A stretch of 64,000 nt of DNA from an uncultured Pseudomonadales bacterium (GCA_958296405.1 OY282519.1:1968132-2032131), one strand, 5' to 3'. Positions 43,501 to 51,868 are shown, numbered from the stretch's first letter. Program-made: numbers and translations. The notes: generated from the letters alone by a model not told the origin.

Positions 43501-43699
43501 GGCCGTCGAAACCGAGGGCGAGATGGTGATCTTCGACCACAAGTCCTCGCCGCGCCGCCGGGCGCAGTGGGAAGCCGAAGCGCTGTCGCACTCTGGCCAA
43601 CTGGCGGCCTACGCGCTCGCCTTTCGCGCCGTTGGCCGGCGCGCTTCCACTTGGATTCACTTTGCCGTTGCCGGCGCCGCGTTGCGCGTGACGGTTTGA
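40550..43699 (+). CDS. AddA/RecB-like helicase-nuclease
   Basis: 1,049 residues if the TTG at 40550 is used; an ATG at 40577 with 9 fewer residues is equally plausible. UvrD-type helicase motifs are clear: I (FLSAGAGSGKT, residues 18-28), II (LLLVDEFQDTNPMQ), III (AIFVGDVKQAIYEFRG), V (VLTYHRAKGLEWPVV) and VI (RRLAYVGATRARDLL). A C-terminal PD-(D/E)xK nuclease shows GLVDVAVETEGEMVIFDHKSS. This is the AddA/RecB plan for double-strand break resection. No AddB, RecC or RecD gene adjoins it. It begins 5 bp after the glycosyltransferase stop. Confidence 0.82.
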   Translation: MSSTQDALPMGEFSHVTFLSAGAGSGKTWRLVEELERALTQGDAHPARIIGATFTVKAAGELQGRVRERLIAAGRMALAEQTAQALIGTVHSVCERLLRRFAFERGLSPRLETLSVEDGMRFFNQALDDVVAPQEARKMNAVAARLEIGSWPAVVKHVADKARENHIDAAALAAMGQRNADDLLSFFPEPVLGDHLGHLRGAVQAALDGIDVERDTTQTTCRYMAEVRELAALLERRDCPWGTWISLSRRKAAKASEPFAAAVRATAASYVVNPNLQDDLRAATHGVFGIAARSMRRFQTLKQEAGLIDFGDMEALLLEALDDRSVRERLGEELDLLLVDEFQDTNPMQLALFVKLARLAKRAIFVGDVKQAIYEFRGCDQQLVFDALSGLMAGGAATARLGRNWRSRPALTRYVNEVFAAAFAKDGMERPDVVLEAQRDERSNAAAVAHWQFKGRRREGAAQAVAEGVAGLLASATSVVDPKTDALRPLRRGDIAVLARTNDHVEAVASALRRRGVAMKMTLPGLREVAEVGLARACLRCLNDASDTLAVAEVMALADGGAPEGWLADRLRWLADGKPSLEWGESHPIVKRLRLLREEAMALSPFEIVARALSDAGLREIVAAWGPDAMRAAARQRNLDALLDLAAAYESHCESLGFAATLTGLLFWLDAPHSPELDLQPVITGGDAVSVLTYHRAKGLEWPVVIAADLDYEERLPLWDARIKLETPFDVHAPLAGRIVRWWPNLFGSRKKGLPILDAIKASAEGMECARRSASEQRRLAYVGATRARDLLVIALREKVPEEAWLHAFKTPFLLPDGDALPLPDGSAAPAQRLSLGQSEEPAVMESYAPRWFERREPLAERVPARLLASSASAVATACVEEVVAFGERLPLKGGSMAAVGNALHAIIAMHLVNPASKQEMARAQRIMEAHGAAGAFDAADALAAARRFHSWVQERFAPTRIHVEYPVTEVLGGGQTRVGLVDVAVETEGEMVIFDHKSSPRRRAQWEAEALSHSGQLAAYALAFRAVGRRASTWIHFAVAGAALRVTV

Positions 43700-43732
43700 C
43701 GCCAGCGTTGAAGCGAGGAGGCCAGCGAACCC

Positions 43733-45232
43733 ATGACACAGAACCTCTATGCCAGCTTTGAGGCGCAGTTCCGTGCCCATGCGCCGGCGACGGCCCTGCA
43801 CATGGATGGTCGCTCGGATTGGAGCTACGCGGAGCTTGAAGCGCAAGCGTCCGGCGCCGCCGGCGCCCTGCTGGCGTTCGGCGTGAAGCCGGGAGACCGG
43901 GTGGTGGCGCAAACGCCGAAATGCGCCGAGGCCGTGGCGCTTTATCTGGGCTGTTTGAAGGCAGGGGCGGCGTATGTGCCCCTGAACACCGCCTACACCA
44001 GAGCGGAGGTGGATTACTTCTTGGGCGACGCCGAGCCGGCGCTGTTCGTGGCCGACGCGGGCGCCGACACCAGCGGCGTGGCGGTGCAGGTAGCTACGAT
44101 GGATGCGGCCGGCCGCGGCACGTTCTCGGAGGCCGCCAGCGGCGCGAAGCCTTGCGATGCCACGGCGCCACGCGCCGCGGACGACCTTGCCGCCATCGTC
44201 TACACCTCCGGCACCACTGGGCGTTCCAAGGGCGCCATGCTCACTCACGCCAACCTGGCTAGCAACGCCGAGGCGCTGTGTGCCGCGTGGGGCTTCACCA
44301 GCGCGGACACGCAGCTTCACGCCTTGCCGATCTTCCATGTCCACGGCCTCTTCGTGGCGCTGCACTGCGCATTCCTCACCGGCTCGTCGCTGGCGTTCCT
44401 GCCGCGTTTCGATGCTGGCGACTGCATGGCGTGGCTGCCGCGCTGCACGGTGATGATGGGCGTGCCCACCTTCTACACGCGCCTGTTGGCGAGCGTTGGC
44501 TTCGGCCGCGACCTCTGCGCGGGGGTGCGCGTCTTCATCTCTGGCTCCGCGCCGCTCGCGGAACAGACTTTCAATGCCTTCGCCGAGCGCAGCGGCCATC
44601 GCATCTTGGAACGCTACGGCATGTCCGAGACATTGATGAACACCTCCAATCCGTTGCATGGCGCGCGCGTGGCCGGCACCGTGGGCTTTGCCCTGCCCGG
44701 CGTCGAGGCGCGCGTCGTGGACGAGGACGCGGCGCCCCGGCCGGCGGGTGAGGTGGGTGAGATTGAAGTGCGCGGGCCGAACGTCTTCAAGGGCTATTGG
44801 CGGATGCCGGACAAAACCGCCGCGGAACTGCGCTCCGATGGCTTCTTCCGCACGGGCGATTTGGGCGTCATGGATGCCGACGGCCGGCTCTCCATCGTCG
44901 GGCGCGCCAAGGACTTGGTCATCTCGGGGGGGTACAACGTCTATCCGAAAGAGATCGAGCGCCTCCTTGACGCGATGCCGGAGGTGGCGGAGAGCGCTGT
45001 TGTCGGCGTGCCGCACCCAGATTTCGGCGAGGGCGTGGTGGCGGTGGTGCAGCCAGTGGCCGGCACCGTGACGTTGGCCGCGGTGAGCGCCGCCTTGGAT
45101 GGCCAACTCGCTCGCTTCAAGCAGCCGAAGCAGGTGGTGTGTGTGGCGGAACTGCCGCGCAACGCGATGGGCAAGGTGCAGAAGAACGTCTTGCGCGATC
45201 GCTACGCGAACCTCTTCGCCGTGCGTCCCTAA
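43733..45232 (+). CDS. matB: Malonyl-CoA synthetase (MatB-like)
   Basis: 499-residue ANL-family ligase making malonyl-CoA from malonate, CoA and ATP. The phosphate loop is YTSGTTGRSKGAM. The ERYGMSETLMNTSNPLHGARVAGTVGFALPGVE block matches MatB, where the xxTSNP segment follows the YGM(T/S)E motif. The hinge/C-terminal region has RTGDLGVMDADGRLSIVGRAKDLVISGGYNVYPKEIE, and the catalytic lysine lies in LPRNAMGKVQK. Malonate decarboxylase and uptake genes are not adjacent. A close methylmalonate or short-chain acyl specificity is possible. Confidence 0.78.
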   Translation: MTQNLYASFEAQFRAHAPATALHMDGRSDWSYAELEAQASGAAGALLAFGVKPGDRVVAQTPKCAEAVALYLGCLKAGAAYVPLNTAYTRAEVDYFLGDAEPALFVADAGADTSGVAVQVATMDAAGRGTFSEAASGAKPCDATAPRAADDLAAIVYTSGTTGRSKGAMLTHANLASNAEALCAAWGFTSADTQLHALPIFHVHGLFVALHCAFLTGSSLAFLPRFDAGDCMAWLPRCTVMMGVPTFYTRLLASVGFGRDLCAGVRVFISGSAPLAEQTFNAFAERSGHRILERYGMSETLMNTSNPLHGARVAGTVGFALPGVEARVVDEDAAPRPAGEVGEIEVRGPNVFKGYWRMPDKTAAELRSDGFFRTGDLGVMDADGRLSIVGRAKDLVISGGYNVYPKEIERLLDAMPEVAESAVVGVPHPDFGEGVVAVVQPVAGTVTLAAVSAALDGQLARFKQPKQVVCVAELPRNAMGKVQKNVLRDRYANLFAVRP

Positions 45233-45240
45233 GGTTTGAG

Positions 45241-45265
45241 CGCTGAATCCGCGCCGACTTCAGCG
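45241..45265 (+). terminator. Possible terminator after matB
   Basis: A perfect 7-bp inverted repeat (CGCTGAA/TTCAGCG) with an 11-nt loop, starting 9 bp after the matB stop. No T-run follows. Confidence 0.3.
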
Positions 45266-45419
45266 ACCGCCGGGCATGCGCTGTCGGCTCCGTTGCGGGA
45301 GCGCTGCGTGGCATCCCTTGGTGTGACGCGGCGCAACGGAAGCCGCTGGCCGATGCGCTAACATGGCGTCAGACGCCGCTTGCCGGCGGCTCCGAATCCA
45401 TTCGAGAAAGGATGCAGGC

Positions 45420-46700
45420 ATGAGGATCAACAACGCGGCCTTGGCCGGCCTCGCTCTCTTTGCGTTTGCGGCAACGGGGGCGGAACTGCCGACGGTGGCG
45501 CCGGAGAGCGTCGGCATGTCGTCCGAACGGCTGCATCGCATCACGGCGAAGGCGCAGGAGTACGTGGATGCCGGCAAGCTCGCTGGCGTCCTGACGATGG
45601 TGGCCCGCAACGGCAGCGGCGTCCACACGTCCGTGGTCGGCCAGCGCGGTGCGGAGGACGCCCGGCCGCTCACCGAGGATGCCCTGTTCCGCATCTACTC
45701 GATGACCAAGCCCATCACTGCGGTGGCGGCGATGATCCTGTACGAGGAAGGCAAGTTTCACTTGGACGATCCCGTCTCGAAGTTCCTGCCAGAGCTGGAA
45801 AAACTGGATGTGTATGTGGATGGCGGCCGGGTGCCGGCGAAAACGCCGATGACGATGCAGCACCTGCTCACGCACACCGCCGGCTTCTCGTATGGCTTCA
45901 ATCCGGAGGATCCCGTCGATCAGCTCTATCAGGCCAACTCGCCGATCGCCGCGACGGACATGGAGGACTTCATCGCCCGCACGGCGGCGCTGCCGTTGAA
46001 GTTCGAACCGGGCACGCAGTGGCACTACAGCATCGCGGTGGACGTGACGGGCGCGGTGATCGAGCGCATCAGCGGGCAATCCTTTGATGTGTTTTTGCGG
46101 GAGCGCTTGTTCGACCCCCTCGACATGCCCGACACGTTCTTCAATGTGCCACTGGAGAAGGAGGAGCGCTTCCTGCCCAACCATAGCTGGGACGCGGAGA
46201 ACGAAAAGCTGGTGCAGCTCGGCGATGGCCCCGGGCAGTTCGGCAATTGGAAGAACACGGGCTTTTTCTCCGGTGGCGGCGGGCTCGTCTCCACCGCGCG
46301 CGACTACATGCGTTTCGCGGAAATGTTGCGCAACGGCGGCATGTTGGACGGTGTGCGCATCTTGGGGCCCAAGACGGTTGAGTTCATGGCGATGGATCAC
46401 CTGCCGGCATCGGTTCAGGCCGGCGGGGCCGGCGAACGCCCAACCATGACCCTGTTCGACGAGATGTCCGGCATGGGCTTCGGCCTTGGCTTTGGCGTGG
46501 TCACAGACCCTACTGCGGTCGGCGCGCTCGGCTCGGTTGGCGAATACAACTGGGGCGGGGCGGCCGGCACGATCTTCTGGATCGACCCGGCGGAGGAAAT
46601 CGTCGTGGTGTCGATGATCCAGCTCTTGGGTTCACCGTGGCCGCTGCGCCAAGATCTCAAGGTGTTGACAGGCCAAGCCATCACTGAGTTGGCGGAGTAG
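45420..46700 (+). CDS. Serine beta-lactamase-fold hydrolase
   Basis: 426 residues from the ATG at 45420, 8 bp after GAAAGG. A signal peptide (INNAALAGLALFAFAATGA) implies export. The class C beta-lactamase/esterase EstB-like fold is shown by the nucleophile motif SMTK (Ser94, Lys97), LLTHTAGFSYGF, a tyrosine motif HYSIAVD near residue 202, and WGGAAGTIFWIDP with MIQLLG near the end. Proteins of this group are often esterases, D-amino-acid peptidases or of unknown function; true beta-lactam resistance should not be assumed. Confidence 0.8.
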   Translation: MRINNAALAGLALFAFAATGAELPTVAPESVGMSSERLHRITAKAQEYVDAGKLAGVLTMVARNGSGVHTSVVGQRGAEDARPLTEDALFRIYSMTKPITAVAAMILYEEGKFHLDDPVSKFLPELEKLDVYVDGGRVPAKTPMTMQHLLTHTAGFSYGFNPEDPVDQLYQANSPIAATDMEDFIARTAALPLKFEPGTQWHYSIAVDVTGAVIERISGQSFDVFLRERLFDPLDMPDTFFNVPLEKEERFLPNHSWDAENEKLVQLGDGPGQFGNWKNTGFFSGGGGLVSTARDYMRFAEMLRNGGMLDGVRILGPKTVEFMAMDHLPASVQAGGAGERPTMTLFDEMSGMGFGLGFGVVTDPTAVGALGSVGEYNWGGAAGTIFWIDPAEEIVVVSMIQLLGSPWPLRQDLKVLTGQAITELAE

Positions 46701-46708
46701 CGACGAGC

Positions 46709-46727
46709 GCCGCGCTGGCGGCGCGGC
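46709..46727. terminator. Hairpin between converging genes
   Basis: A 7-bp GCCGCGC/GCGCGGC stem with a 5-nt loop, between the convergent beta-lactamase-fold gene (ends 46700) and flavin oxidoreductase gene (ends 46772). No T-run. Confidence 0.4.
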
Positions 46728-46771
46728 AACTCCATGCGCGGCGGCCTGCGTAGCGGGCCACCAGCGCCGTC

Positions 46772-47896
46772 TCATCCCCAGTTCGGCATCACGCGGCGCG
46801 CGAAGAGGTCCAGCGAATCGTGGATTTGCGCCGGCGTGTGGATGCCGGCGGGGATGAGCAGAAATGCCTCGTCGATCGGCACCGCCTTGGCCACCTTTTC
46901 GATGCGGCGGTTCAGCGTATCCGGCGAGCCAACCAACAATTCTGGCATGCCTTGGCCGAAGGGCGTCGCCCAAGTGTTCCAGAACCAGCGCATGTCCTCG
47001 AAGAGCGCTTGCGCCAAGGCGTCCGTTTCGGCGCAGATCATGATGCCGCCCCAACAGGCTTCTTGGCCTCGCGGCACGTCGTGGCCCCACGCCTCGGCTT
47101 CCTTGCGCCATTCGCTCCATAGGAGCCTGAGGAAATCCGTGTCGCTGGAGAGCACGATGGGACGCCCTTTGTGCCGCGCCCAGAACTTTGCCGTGCGCAG
47201 GCTTGCGGAGAAGCCGCCGTAGAGCGGGATTTCGTCCTGATACGGGCGTGGCGCAATGCCGATTTCGCGCACCCGCATGGCTGCGTCCACGCCTTGGCCG
47301 AAGCGGGCATAGACCGGATGTTCGTGCGGGTTCACGAAGTTCTCCGGCGGGAAGTTCCAGAACTTGCCGCGGTGGGCGAACGTCTCTGAGCGCAGGGCCT
47401 GCGTCACCACGTCCACGAACTCGGCAAAGTACTCGCGGTTCAGGTCGTCATCGGGCGTGTCTTTCGTCCAAGGCCCTACCGCCTTGAGCTCAGGCCGCAC
47501 CTTGAAGTTCTCCACCCAACGGGCTTGGTAGCCGCGCACGAGGCCCACGCCGAAGCGTCCGCCCAGCATGTGATCCATGGTCGCGATCTTTTCGGCGGTG
47601 GCGAGGGGATTGTTGGCGGTTGAGACGAAGCCGCAGGTGACGATGCGCATCTTGGTGGTGTGCTGCCCCAGCCACATCGCCATCAGCGCTGGGTCATTGG
47701 AGGCCTCGAAACCCTCGATCTGCAGGTGATGCTCTGGGTGGCCGAAGCCGAAGTAGCCGCGCTCCTCACCGAAGTGGGCATAGTCCGCCAGCTCCTCGAT
47801 CATGCGGTGGTAGAGCGCCCGGTTGCGCCCGGCCATGCCGGCTTCGAGTTCGGCGCGGCGCCCCACGGTGCAATAGACGAACAGACCGAACTTCAT
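46772..47896 (-). CDS. LLM-class flavin-dependent oxidoreductase
   Basis: 374 residues from the ATG at 47896 (MKFGLFVYCTVGRRAELEAG). The bacterial luciferase-like TIM barrel is indicated by MKFGLF at the N-terminus, YFGFGHPEHHLQ, RIVTCGFVSTANNPLATAEKIATMDHMLGGRFGVGLVRGY in the middle and ELLVGSPDTLNRRIEKV late. Such enzymes use FMNH2 (or F420) to oxidise organic substrates; the substrate is unknown. It starts 2 bp after the idi stop, so the two are probably co-transcribed. Confidence 0.82.
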   Translation of the reverse strand: MKFGLFVYCTVGRRAELEAGMAGRNRALYHRMIEELADYAHFGEERGYFGFGHPEHHLQIEGFEASNDPALMAMWLGQHTTKMRIVTCGFVSTANNPLATAEKIATMDHMLGGRFGVGLVRGYQARWVENFKVRPELKAVGPWTKDTPDDDLNREYFAEFVDVVTQALRSETFAHRGKFWNFPPENFVNPHEHPVYARFGQGVDAAMRVREIGIAPRPYQDEIPLYGGFSASLRTAKFWARHKGRPIVLSSDTDFLRLLWSEWRKEAEAWGHDVPRGQEACWGGIMICAETDALAQALFEDMRWFWNTWATPFGQGMPELLVGSPDTLNRRIEKVAKAVPIDEAFLLIPAGIHTPAQIHDSLDLFARRVMPNWG

Positions 47897-47898
47897 GG

Positions 47899-48459
47899 CT
47901 AGAGATGCCCTTCCTGGCGCAGCCGTTGCCACTCGATCTGCAGCCAAGGCGTGAAGCGTTCGGGAGTTTCAATCAACTCCCGATCCAATTGCGCGGGGGC
48001 GACCCAACGCCACGCGTCGATTTCCGCCGTGTTCACCACGGGCGCCGCATCCGCTTGCCCCACATACACCCAGCATAGCTCGTGTTCGACGCCGATGTCG
48101 CCAAACTCCGCGCGGTACTCGAACTTGAAAGCAAACGACAGGTCGGCGCCGAGACCCAGCTCTTCGCGCAAGCGCCGCGCTGCGGCGACCTCCACGGCTT
48201 CTCCGGCGCGCGGATGCGAGCAGCAGCTGTTGGACCAATACCCCGGCCAAAGGCGCTTGGATGCGTGTCGCTGCTGCAGCAGCAATTCGCCGCCGGCGTT
48301 GAGCACGAAAGCCGAAAATGCCCGATGCAGAAAACCGGCGCCGTCGTGGCAGGCGCGCTTGCCCAGAAAGCCCAACGGCTCGTCGGCTGCGTTGACGCGA
48401 ATGAGCCGTTCAGACTCCGAAGAGACGATTTCGTGCTTGGTTTCGACGCTGGCGACCAT
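47899..48459 (-). CDS. idi: Isopentenyl-diphosphate delta-isomerase, type I
   Basis: 186-residue Nudix-fold isomerase interconverting IPP and DMAPP. The start is ATG 48459 (MVASVETKHEIVSSES). Motifs: GFLGKRACHDGAGFLHRAFS, LLQQRHASKRLWPGYWSNSCCSHPR with the catalytic Cys (Cys80 by alignment to the E. coli NSVCGHP motif), the Nudix-like AAARRLREELG, and VEHELCWVY with the catalytic glutamate (Glu127). Co-transcribed with the downstream flavin oxidoreductase. Confidence 0.9.
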   Translation of the reverse strand: MVASVETKHEIVSSESERLIRVNAADEPLGFLGKRACHDGAGFLHRAFSAFVLNAGGELLLQQRHASKRLWPGYWSNSCCSHPRAGEAVEVAAARRLREELGLGADLSFAFKFEYRAEFGDIGVEHELCWVYVGQADAAPVVNTAEIDAWRWVAPAQLDRELIETPERFTPWLQIEWQRLRQEGHL

Positions 48460-48704
48460 GCTCGGATTATAGGGCCTAGGGCATTGCCGGGTGCTGGGCG
48501 TTCTGTCGGCAAGGCTGCTCGCTGCGGGCCGTTTGCGGTGGCGAGGCCAAGGTGCGGGCGACAGTCGCCGCGTCTGCTGGTGAACCGCGCCCGTTGCGCC
48601 GCTGCGGCTAGTGTCGTTATCCGCTGGGCGAGCATGGTAGAGTTCAGGCCCGCCGCCGCGCCGGCCATGCCGAGCGGCTGCCACGGCGCGCGCCAAGGAA
48701 ACCG

Positions 48705-49595
48705 ATGACGGAGCCTCGCGAGCGTCGCGCCATTGTGCGCGGCAATGAGATGGTTTGGTTCGAGTGGGGCGCAACCGCGGCGCCGCTGGTGGTGCTGGCC
48801 CATGCGACGGGCTTCCATGCCCGGTGTTGGGACGCCACTGTCGCAGCACTCGGCGATGGCTACCGCGTGGTGGCGATGGATCAGCGCGGCCATGGCCGCA
48901 CCGGCAAGAACGGCCCCTTCGAGTGGACGCAATTCGGCGCAGATCTTGCTGAGCTGTTGGATGTGCTGAACGCCGAGGACGCAATTGGCGTCGGCCATTC
49001 GATGGGCGGCCACGCGCTGGCGCAGGCGGCGGTGCGCCGGGGTGAGCGCTTGGCGCGGCTGGTGTTGGTGGATCCGGTCATCATGGCGCCTGAGATGTAT
49101 GCCGATTGGAGCGAGGAGCGACCGTTCAGCGAGGCGGGGCAACACCCCGTGGCCCGGCGCCGGGCAGACTTCGCGTCTTGGCAGGAGATGCATGAGCGGT
49201 TTCGGGATCGGCTGCCGTTCAGCCGTTGGCGGCCCGAAGTGCTGCGCGATTACTGCCGCTACGGAGTGCTGCCCAAACCCGGCGGCGCTGGCGTCACGCT
49301 TGCCTGCCCGCCGGTGGTGGAGTCTTCGATCTACCTTGGCAGCGGCGGCACGGACATCCATGCGCTGCTGCAGGAGCTACCGCATCCAACGCTGGTCATC
49401 CGCGCCCATCGGCGGGAAGCGCGGCAAGGCGAGATGGATTTCTCGGGTTCGCCAACTTGGGAAGGCCTAGCGGCCACGCTGCCGAATGGGCGGGATGTGT
49501 ATCGCCCGGACCTCACGCATTTCATCCCCATGCAGGCGCCGGAGCTGGTGGCGCTCGCCGTTACGAACCCGGAGGCGGCGGCACAGGCGGAGTGA
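48705..49595 (+). CDS. Alpha/beta hydrolase
   Basis: 296-residue alpha/beta-hydrolase fold protein. The oxyanion segment is LAHATGFHARCWD, the nucleophile elbow is GHSMGG (Ser99), and the catalytic His is in DLTHFIPMQAPE near residue 278. The acid residue is probably in the strand before HREARQ. No signal peptide, so cytoplasmic. Substrate unknown. Its 3' end overlaps the convergent coiled-coil gene by 35 bp. Confidence 0.82.
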   Translation: MTEPRERRAIVRGNEMVWFEWGATAAPLVVLAHATGFHARCWDATVAALGDGYRVVAMDQRGHGRTGKNGPFEWTQFGADLAELLDVLNAEDAIGVGHSMGGHALAQAAVRRGERLARLVLVDPVIMAPEMYADWSEERPFSEAGQHPVARRRADFASWQEMHERFRDRLPFSRWRPEVLRDYCRYGVLPKPGGAGVTLACPPVVESSIYLGSGGTDIHALLQELPHPTLVIRAHRREARQGEMDFSGSPTWEGLAATLPNGRDVYRPDLTHFIPMQAPELVALAVTNPEAAAQAE

Positions 49596-50493
49596 GCGGG
49601 GTGTCCGGCGGCTGCGGATGATGCCGGCCGCGGCGGTGATGCCGGCCATGCCGGTGATACGTCGCGTCGCCCTCCACGCTGTACACGAAGGCCGCTTCCT
49701 GCAATTCGGCGGGCGTCAGGTCATCGCTCGCGCACTCAAGCACATCTTCGAACTTGAACACATGGAAGGTGTTTTCTCCGTGTGCCCGCACTTGCACGGA
49801 CAGGTGCTCGTCCTTGGGCAGCGATTTCAGCGTCAGGCCGTAGTCGCACACCGCCTGCAGGAGCGCTCCGTCGAAGCCGCCGGCATCGTCATCGCTCGGT
49901 TCATCGCCGTCGTCTGGGCCGTGTTTGCGCAGCACATGCACTTGCGCGTACTGATCGCGCAGTTCCGCATGCAACGCCTCGCGCTCTTCCCGCAGCGCTT
50001 GGAGCTCGCTGCGCAATTGATCGATCTCCGCTTCCGATTCGGCATCGTCAGACCGGTTGCGCCGCGCCTCGCGAATCTTGGTTCGCAACTCGCGCATTTC
50101 GCTGCGCAACGCGCGGTGCTCTTCGCGCAGCCTTTGGCGTTCCTCGGCGTCGCCCGGCTCCAACGGAATCTGCAGGTCCGTCAGGATGTCGCGCACGATG
50201 GTTGGCATGGCCAATGACACATCGCCCTCGGCGTCGATCTCCACCACCTGGTGGTACGAACCGAACCAGCTGCGCTTGAGGGAGACGGCGATCAACACGC
50301 CTTGTTCGGCCAAGTAGCTCACGTCGACGTTGCCCACCCGTCGCGTCGGCCCTCCGGCGTCGCGCAGCGCCGCCGTCATGACGTCATCCAGAATGCGCAT
50401 CTCGCGCTCAAGCGCGTCGAGCCGCTCCGGTGTCTTGGCCGCAGCGACGCTGGTGGCGACGGCGGTCAGCAATGCAAGGATGATGGTTCTCAT
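49561..50493 (-). CDS. Exported coiled-coil protein of sigma-factor operon
   Basis: 310 residues with a signal peptide (MRTIILALLTAVATSVAAA), so periplasmic. Residues ~120-190 are strongly heptad-like (EERQRLREEHRALRSEMREL and onward), a long coiled coil. The last ~35 residues are histidine- and proline-rich (RHGRHHRRGRHH), a possible metal-binding tail. No known family. The start overlaps the anti-sigma gene stop by 4 bp (ATGA), making it the third gene of an ECF sigma operon and probably part of the envelope response it controls. Confidence 0.65.
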   Translation of the reverse strand: MRTIILALLTAVATSVAAAKTPERLDALEREMRILDDVMTAALRDAGGPTRRVGNVDVSYLAEQGVLIAVSLKRSWFGSYHQVVEIDAEGDVSLAMPTIVRDILTDLQIPLEPGDAEERQRLREEHRALRSEMRELRTKIREARRNRSDDAESEAEIDQLRSELQALREEREALHAELRDQYAQVHVLRKHGPDDGDEPSDDDAGGFDGALLQAVCDYGLTLKSLPKDEHLSVQVRAHGENTFHVFKFEDVLECASDDLTPAELQEAAFVYSVEGDATYHRHGRHHRRGRHHPQPPDTPLTPPVPPPPGS

Positions 50494-51155
50494 GGTTGGT
50501 TCTCCAGGTAATCCAATCCGCCCACGAATTGGACAAGATCGTTCAGGCGCCGCTCGCCGTTCACTTGGTGGCTGACGATGAAGCGCAGGCTGTCTTCAGT
50601 CTCGAACGCGCGGCGGTCCATCTCGCGTTTGAGCGTGGCCGCGAGGGCCGCCAGCTCCTGCTCGCGCTGTGCCCGGCCCGCGGCCATCATGGCCTCGATC
50701 AGGCGCGACCGGTCCGCCGCGCTCTGCGTCTCGAACTCTTGGCGCCATTGCGCCAGCTCAGCGTTCACCATTTCCCGTGAGCGGGCCGCCACGGCTTCGT
50801 TCGCCACCGTTTCGTTCGGCAGCGCGACGCCGGCTGGCGTTTGCGCGTTGAACATCGACGTGGCGGCCAGCGCCAACGCCGTGGCGCTGGCGGCGATGGG
50901 AAACCACTGCCGCCAATCTCGCCACAAGGCCGGCCGCTCAATGGCTGGACGCGGCCAGCGTGGCGGCGGCATGTCCACCCAAGCGTCCGCGCGCTCGCGC
51001 CACTCGCGGATGGACGCGGCGTCCGCGGTGCAGTCTGCGCAGCCGCTGACGTGATCGAGCACTTGCGTCCGCTCCGCAGGGGTTAGGAGCGATTGGCCGC
51101 CGTCCTCCTCTTCAACGAGGTCGAACAGCTTGCGGCGCATGTCGTCACAGTTCAT
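50490..51155 (-). CDS. Anti-sigma factor, zinc-finger type
   Basis: 221 residues from the ATG at 51155 (MNCDDMRRKLFDLVEEEDGG). The N-terminal zinc-binding anti-sigma domain has the HxxxCxxC pattern (VLDHVSGCADCTAD). A single membrane helix (FPIAASATALALAATSMF) follows at ~110-130, then a periplasmic helical tail. It would hold the neighbouring ECF sigma factor at the membrane until a signal arrives. The start overlaps the sigma gene by 11 bp. Confidence 0.8.
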   Translation of the reverse strand: MNCDDMRRKLFDLVEEEDGGQSLLTPAERTQVLDHVSGCADCTADAASIREWRERADAWVDMPPPRWPRPAIERPALWRDWRQWFPIAASATALALAATSMFNAQTPAGVALPNETVANEAVAARSREMVNAELAQWRQEFETQSAADRSRLIEAMMAAGRAQREQELAALAATLKREMDRRAFETEDSLRFIVSHQVNGERRLNDLVQFVGGLDYLENQP

Positions 51156-51696
51156 CTCGCAGGCACTCCTTCGCTCTGAGTTTGCGCAAGGCGCTGTAGA
51201 GCCGCGTCTTGGCGGTGTTCGGGGAGATGCCAAGCTGCGCGGCGATGTCCTCGAACGTGAACGACTGGAAGAACTTCAGCTCCACCACATGGCGTTGCTC
51301 GGCCGGCAGCGTGGCCAGCGCGGCTTTGATGTGGCGGTTCGCGCGGCTCGTTTCGGTGGCTTGCACTGGGTCGCCGTTCGGCGCGGTGGCCATCGCGGCG
51401 CCGTCGTCGTAGGGCGCCATGTCCCGGCGTCGACGCAGCAGGTCCGTGCAGCGATACGAGGCGATGCGGAACAGCCACGCGGGGAACGCGCCATCGCCTC
51501 GGTAGGTTGCGAGATTTCTGTACACGCCGAGAAACACCTCCTGCATCAAGTCCAGCGCGTCTTCTGGATGCCTCACCATGCGCAACGCATAGTTGTACAC
51601 ACGCCGTTCATAGCGCTTCACCAAGGCCGTCCAAGCGCTGTTGGAGCCTGCCAAGGCGCGGCGAACCAGCTTTTCGTCCGAAGCGGCTACCAACAT
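51145..51696 (-). CDS. ECF RNA polymerase sigma factor
   Basis: 183 residues from the ATG at 51696. Region 2 is seen in YNYALRMVRHPEDALDLMQEVFLGVYRNL and FPAWLFRIASYRCTDLLRRRRD. Region 4 is seen in LPAEQRHVVELKFFQSFTFEDIAAQLGISPNTAKTRLYSALRKLR, with its helix-turn-helix. It is RpoE-like in length and order. It heads an operon with its anti-sigma factor and an exported coiled-coil protein. An inverted repeat in its upstream region may be a control site. Confidence 0.88.
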   Translation of the reverse strand: MLVAASDEKLVRRALAGSNSAWTALVKRYERRVYNYALRMVRHPEDALDLMQEVFLGVYRNLATYRGDGAFPAWLFRIASYRCTDLLRRRRDMAPYDDGAAMATAPNGDPVQATETSRANRHIKAALATLPAEQRHVVELKFFQSFTFEDIAAQLGISPNTAKTRLYSALRKLRAKECLRDEL

Positions 51697-51714
51697 CTGC
51701 GCTGCCCGCCGAGT

Positions 51715-51745
51715 TATTCCGAATGTCGCCGCGGTGGACGGAATA
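51715..51745. promoter_or_regulatory. Inverted repeat upstream of sigma gene
   Basis: TATTCCG (51715-51721) and CGGAATA (51739-51745) form a 7-bp inverted repeat with a 17-bp gap, about 20-50 bp ahead of the sigma gene start. It could be an operator or overlap the autoregulated promoter. Confidence 0.35.
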
Positions 51746-51868
51746 GTTTGCCTGTGGTTCGCGCTGCTTTGACACCAGCGACCGCGGTTAGAAGGGGCGG
51801 GGCTTGCCGTTGGCTCTGAGCGGCTTGGCGTGGTGGACGCCGAACGGCATCGGGGCGAGCAGCGCGGG

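Noticed and set aside
42677..45106. 809-codon antisense frame opposite the helicase and matB genes
   Set aside because: Histidine/arginine/glycine-rich composition typical of antisense frames in high-GC DNA; both sense genes have conserved motifs throughout.
45420..46700. Antibiotic-resistance beta-lactamase
   Set aside because: The SxxK motif and fold fit the wider esterase/peptidase group; no class C-specific YxN or KTG pair could be confirmed.
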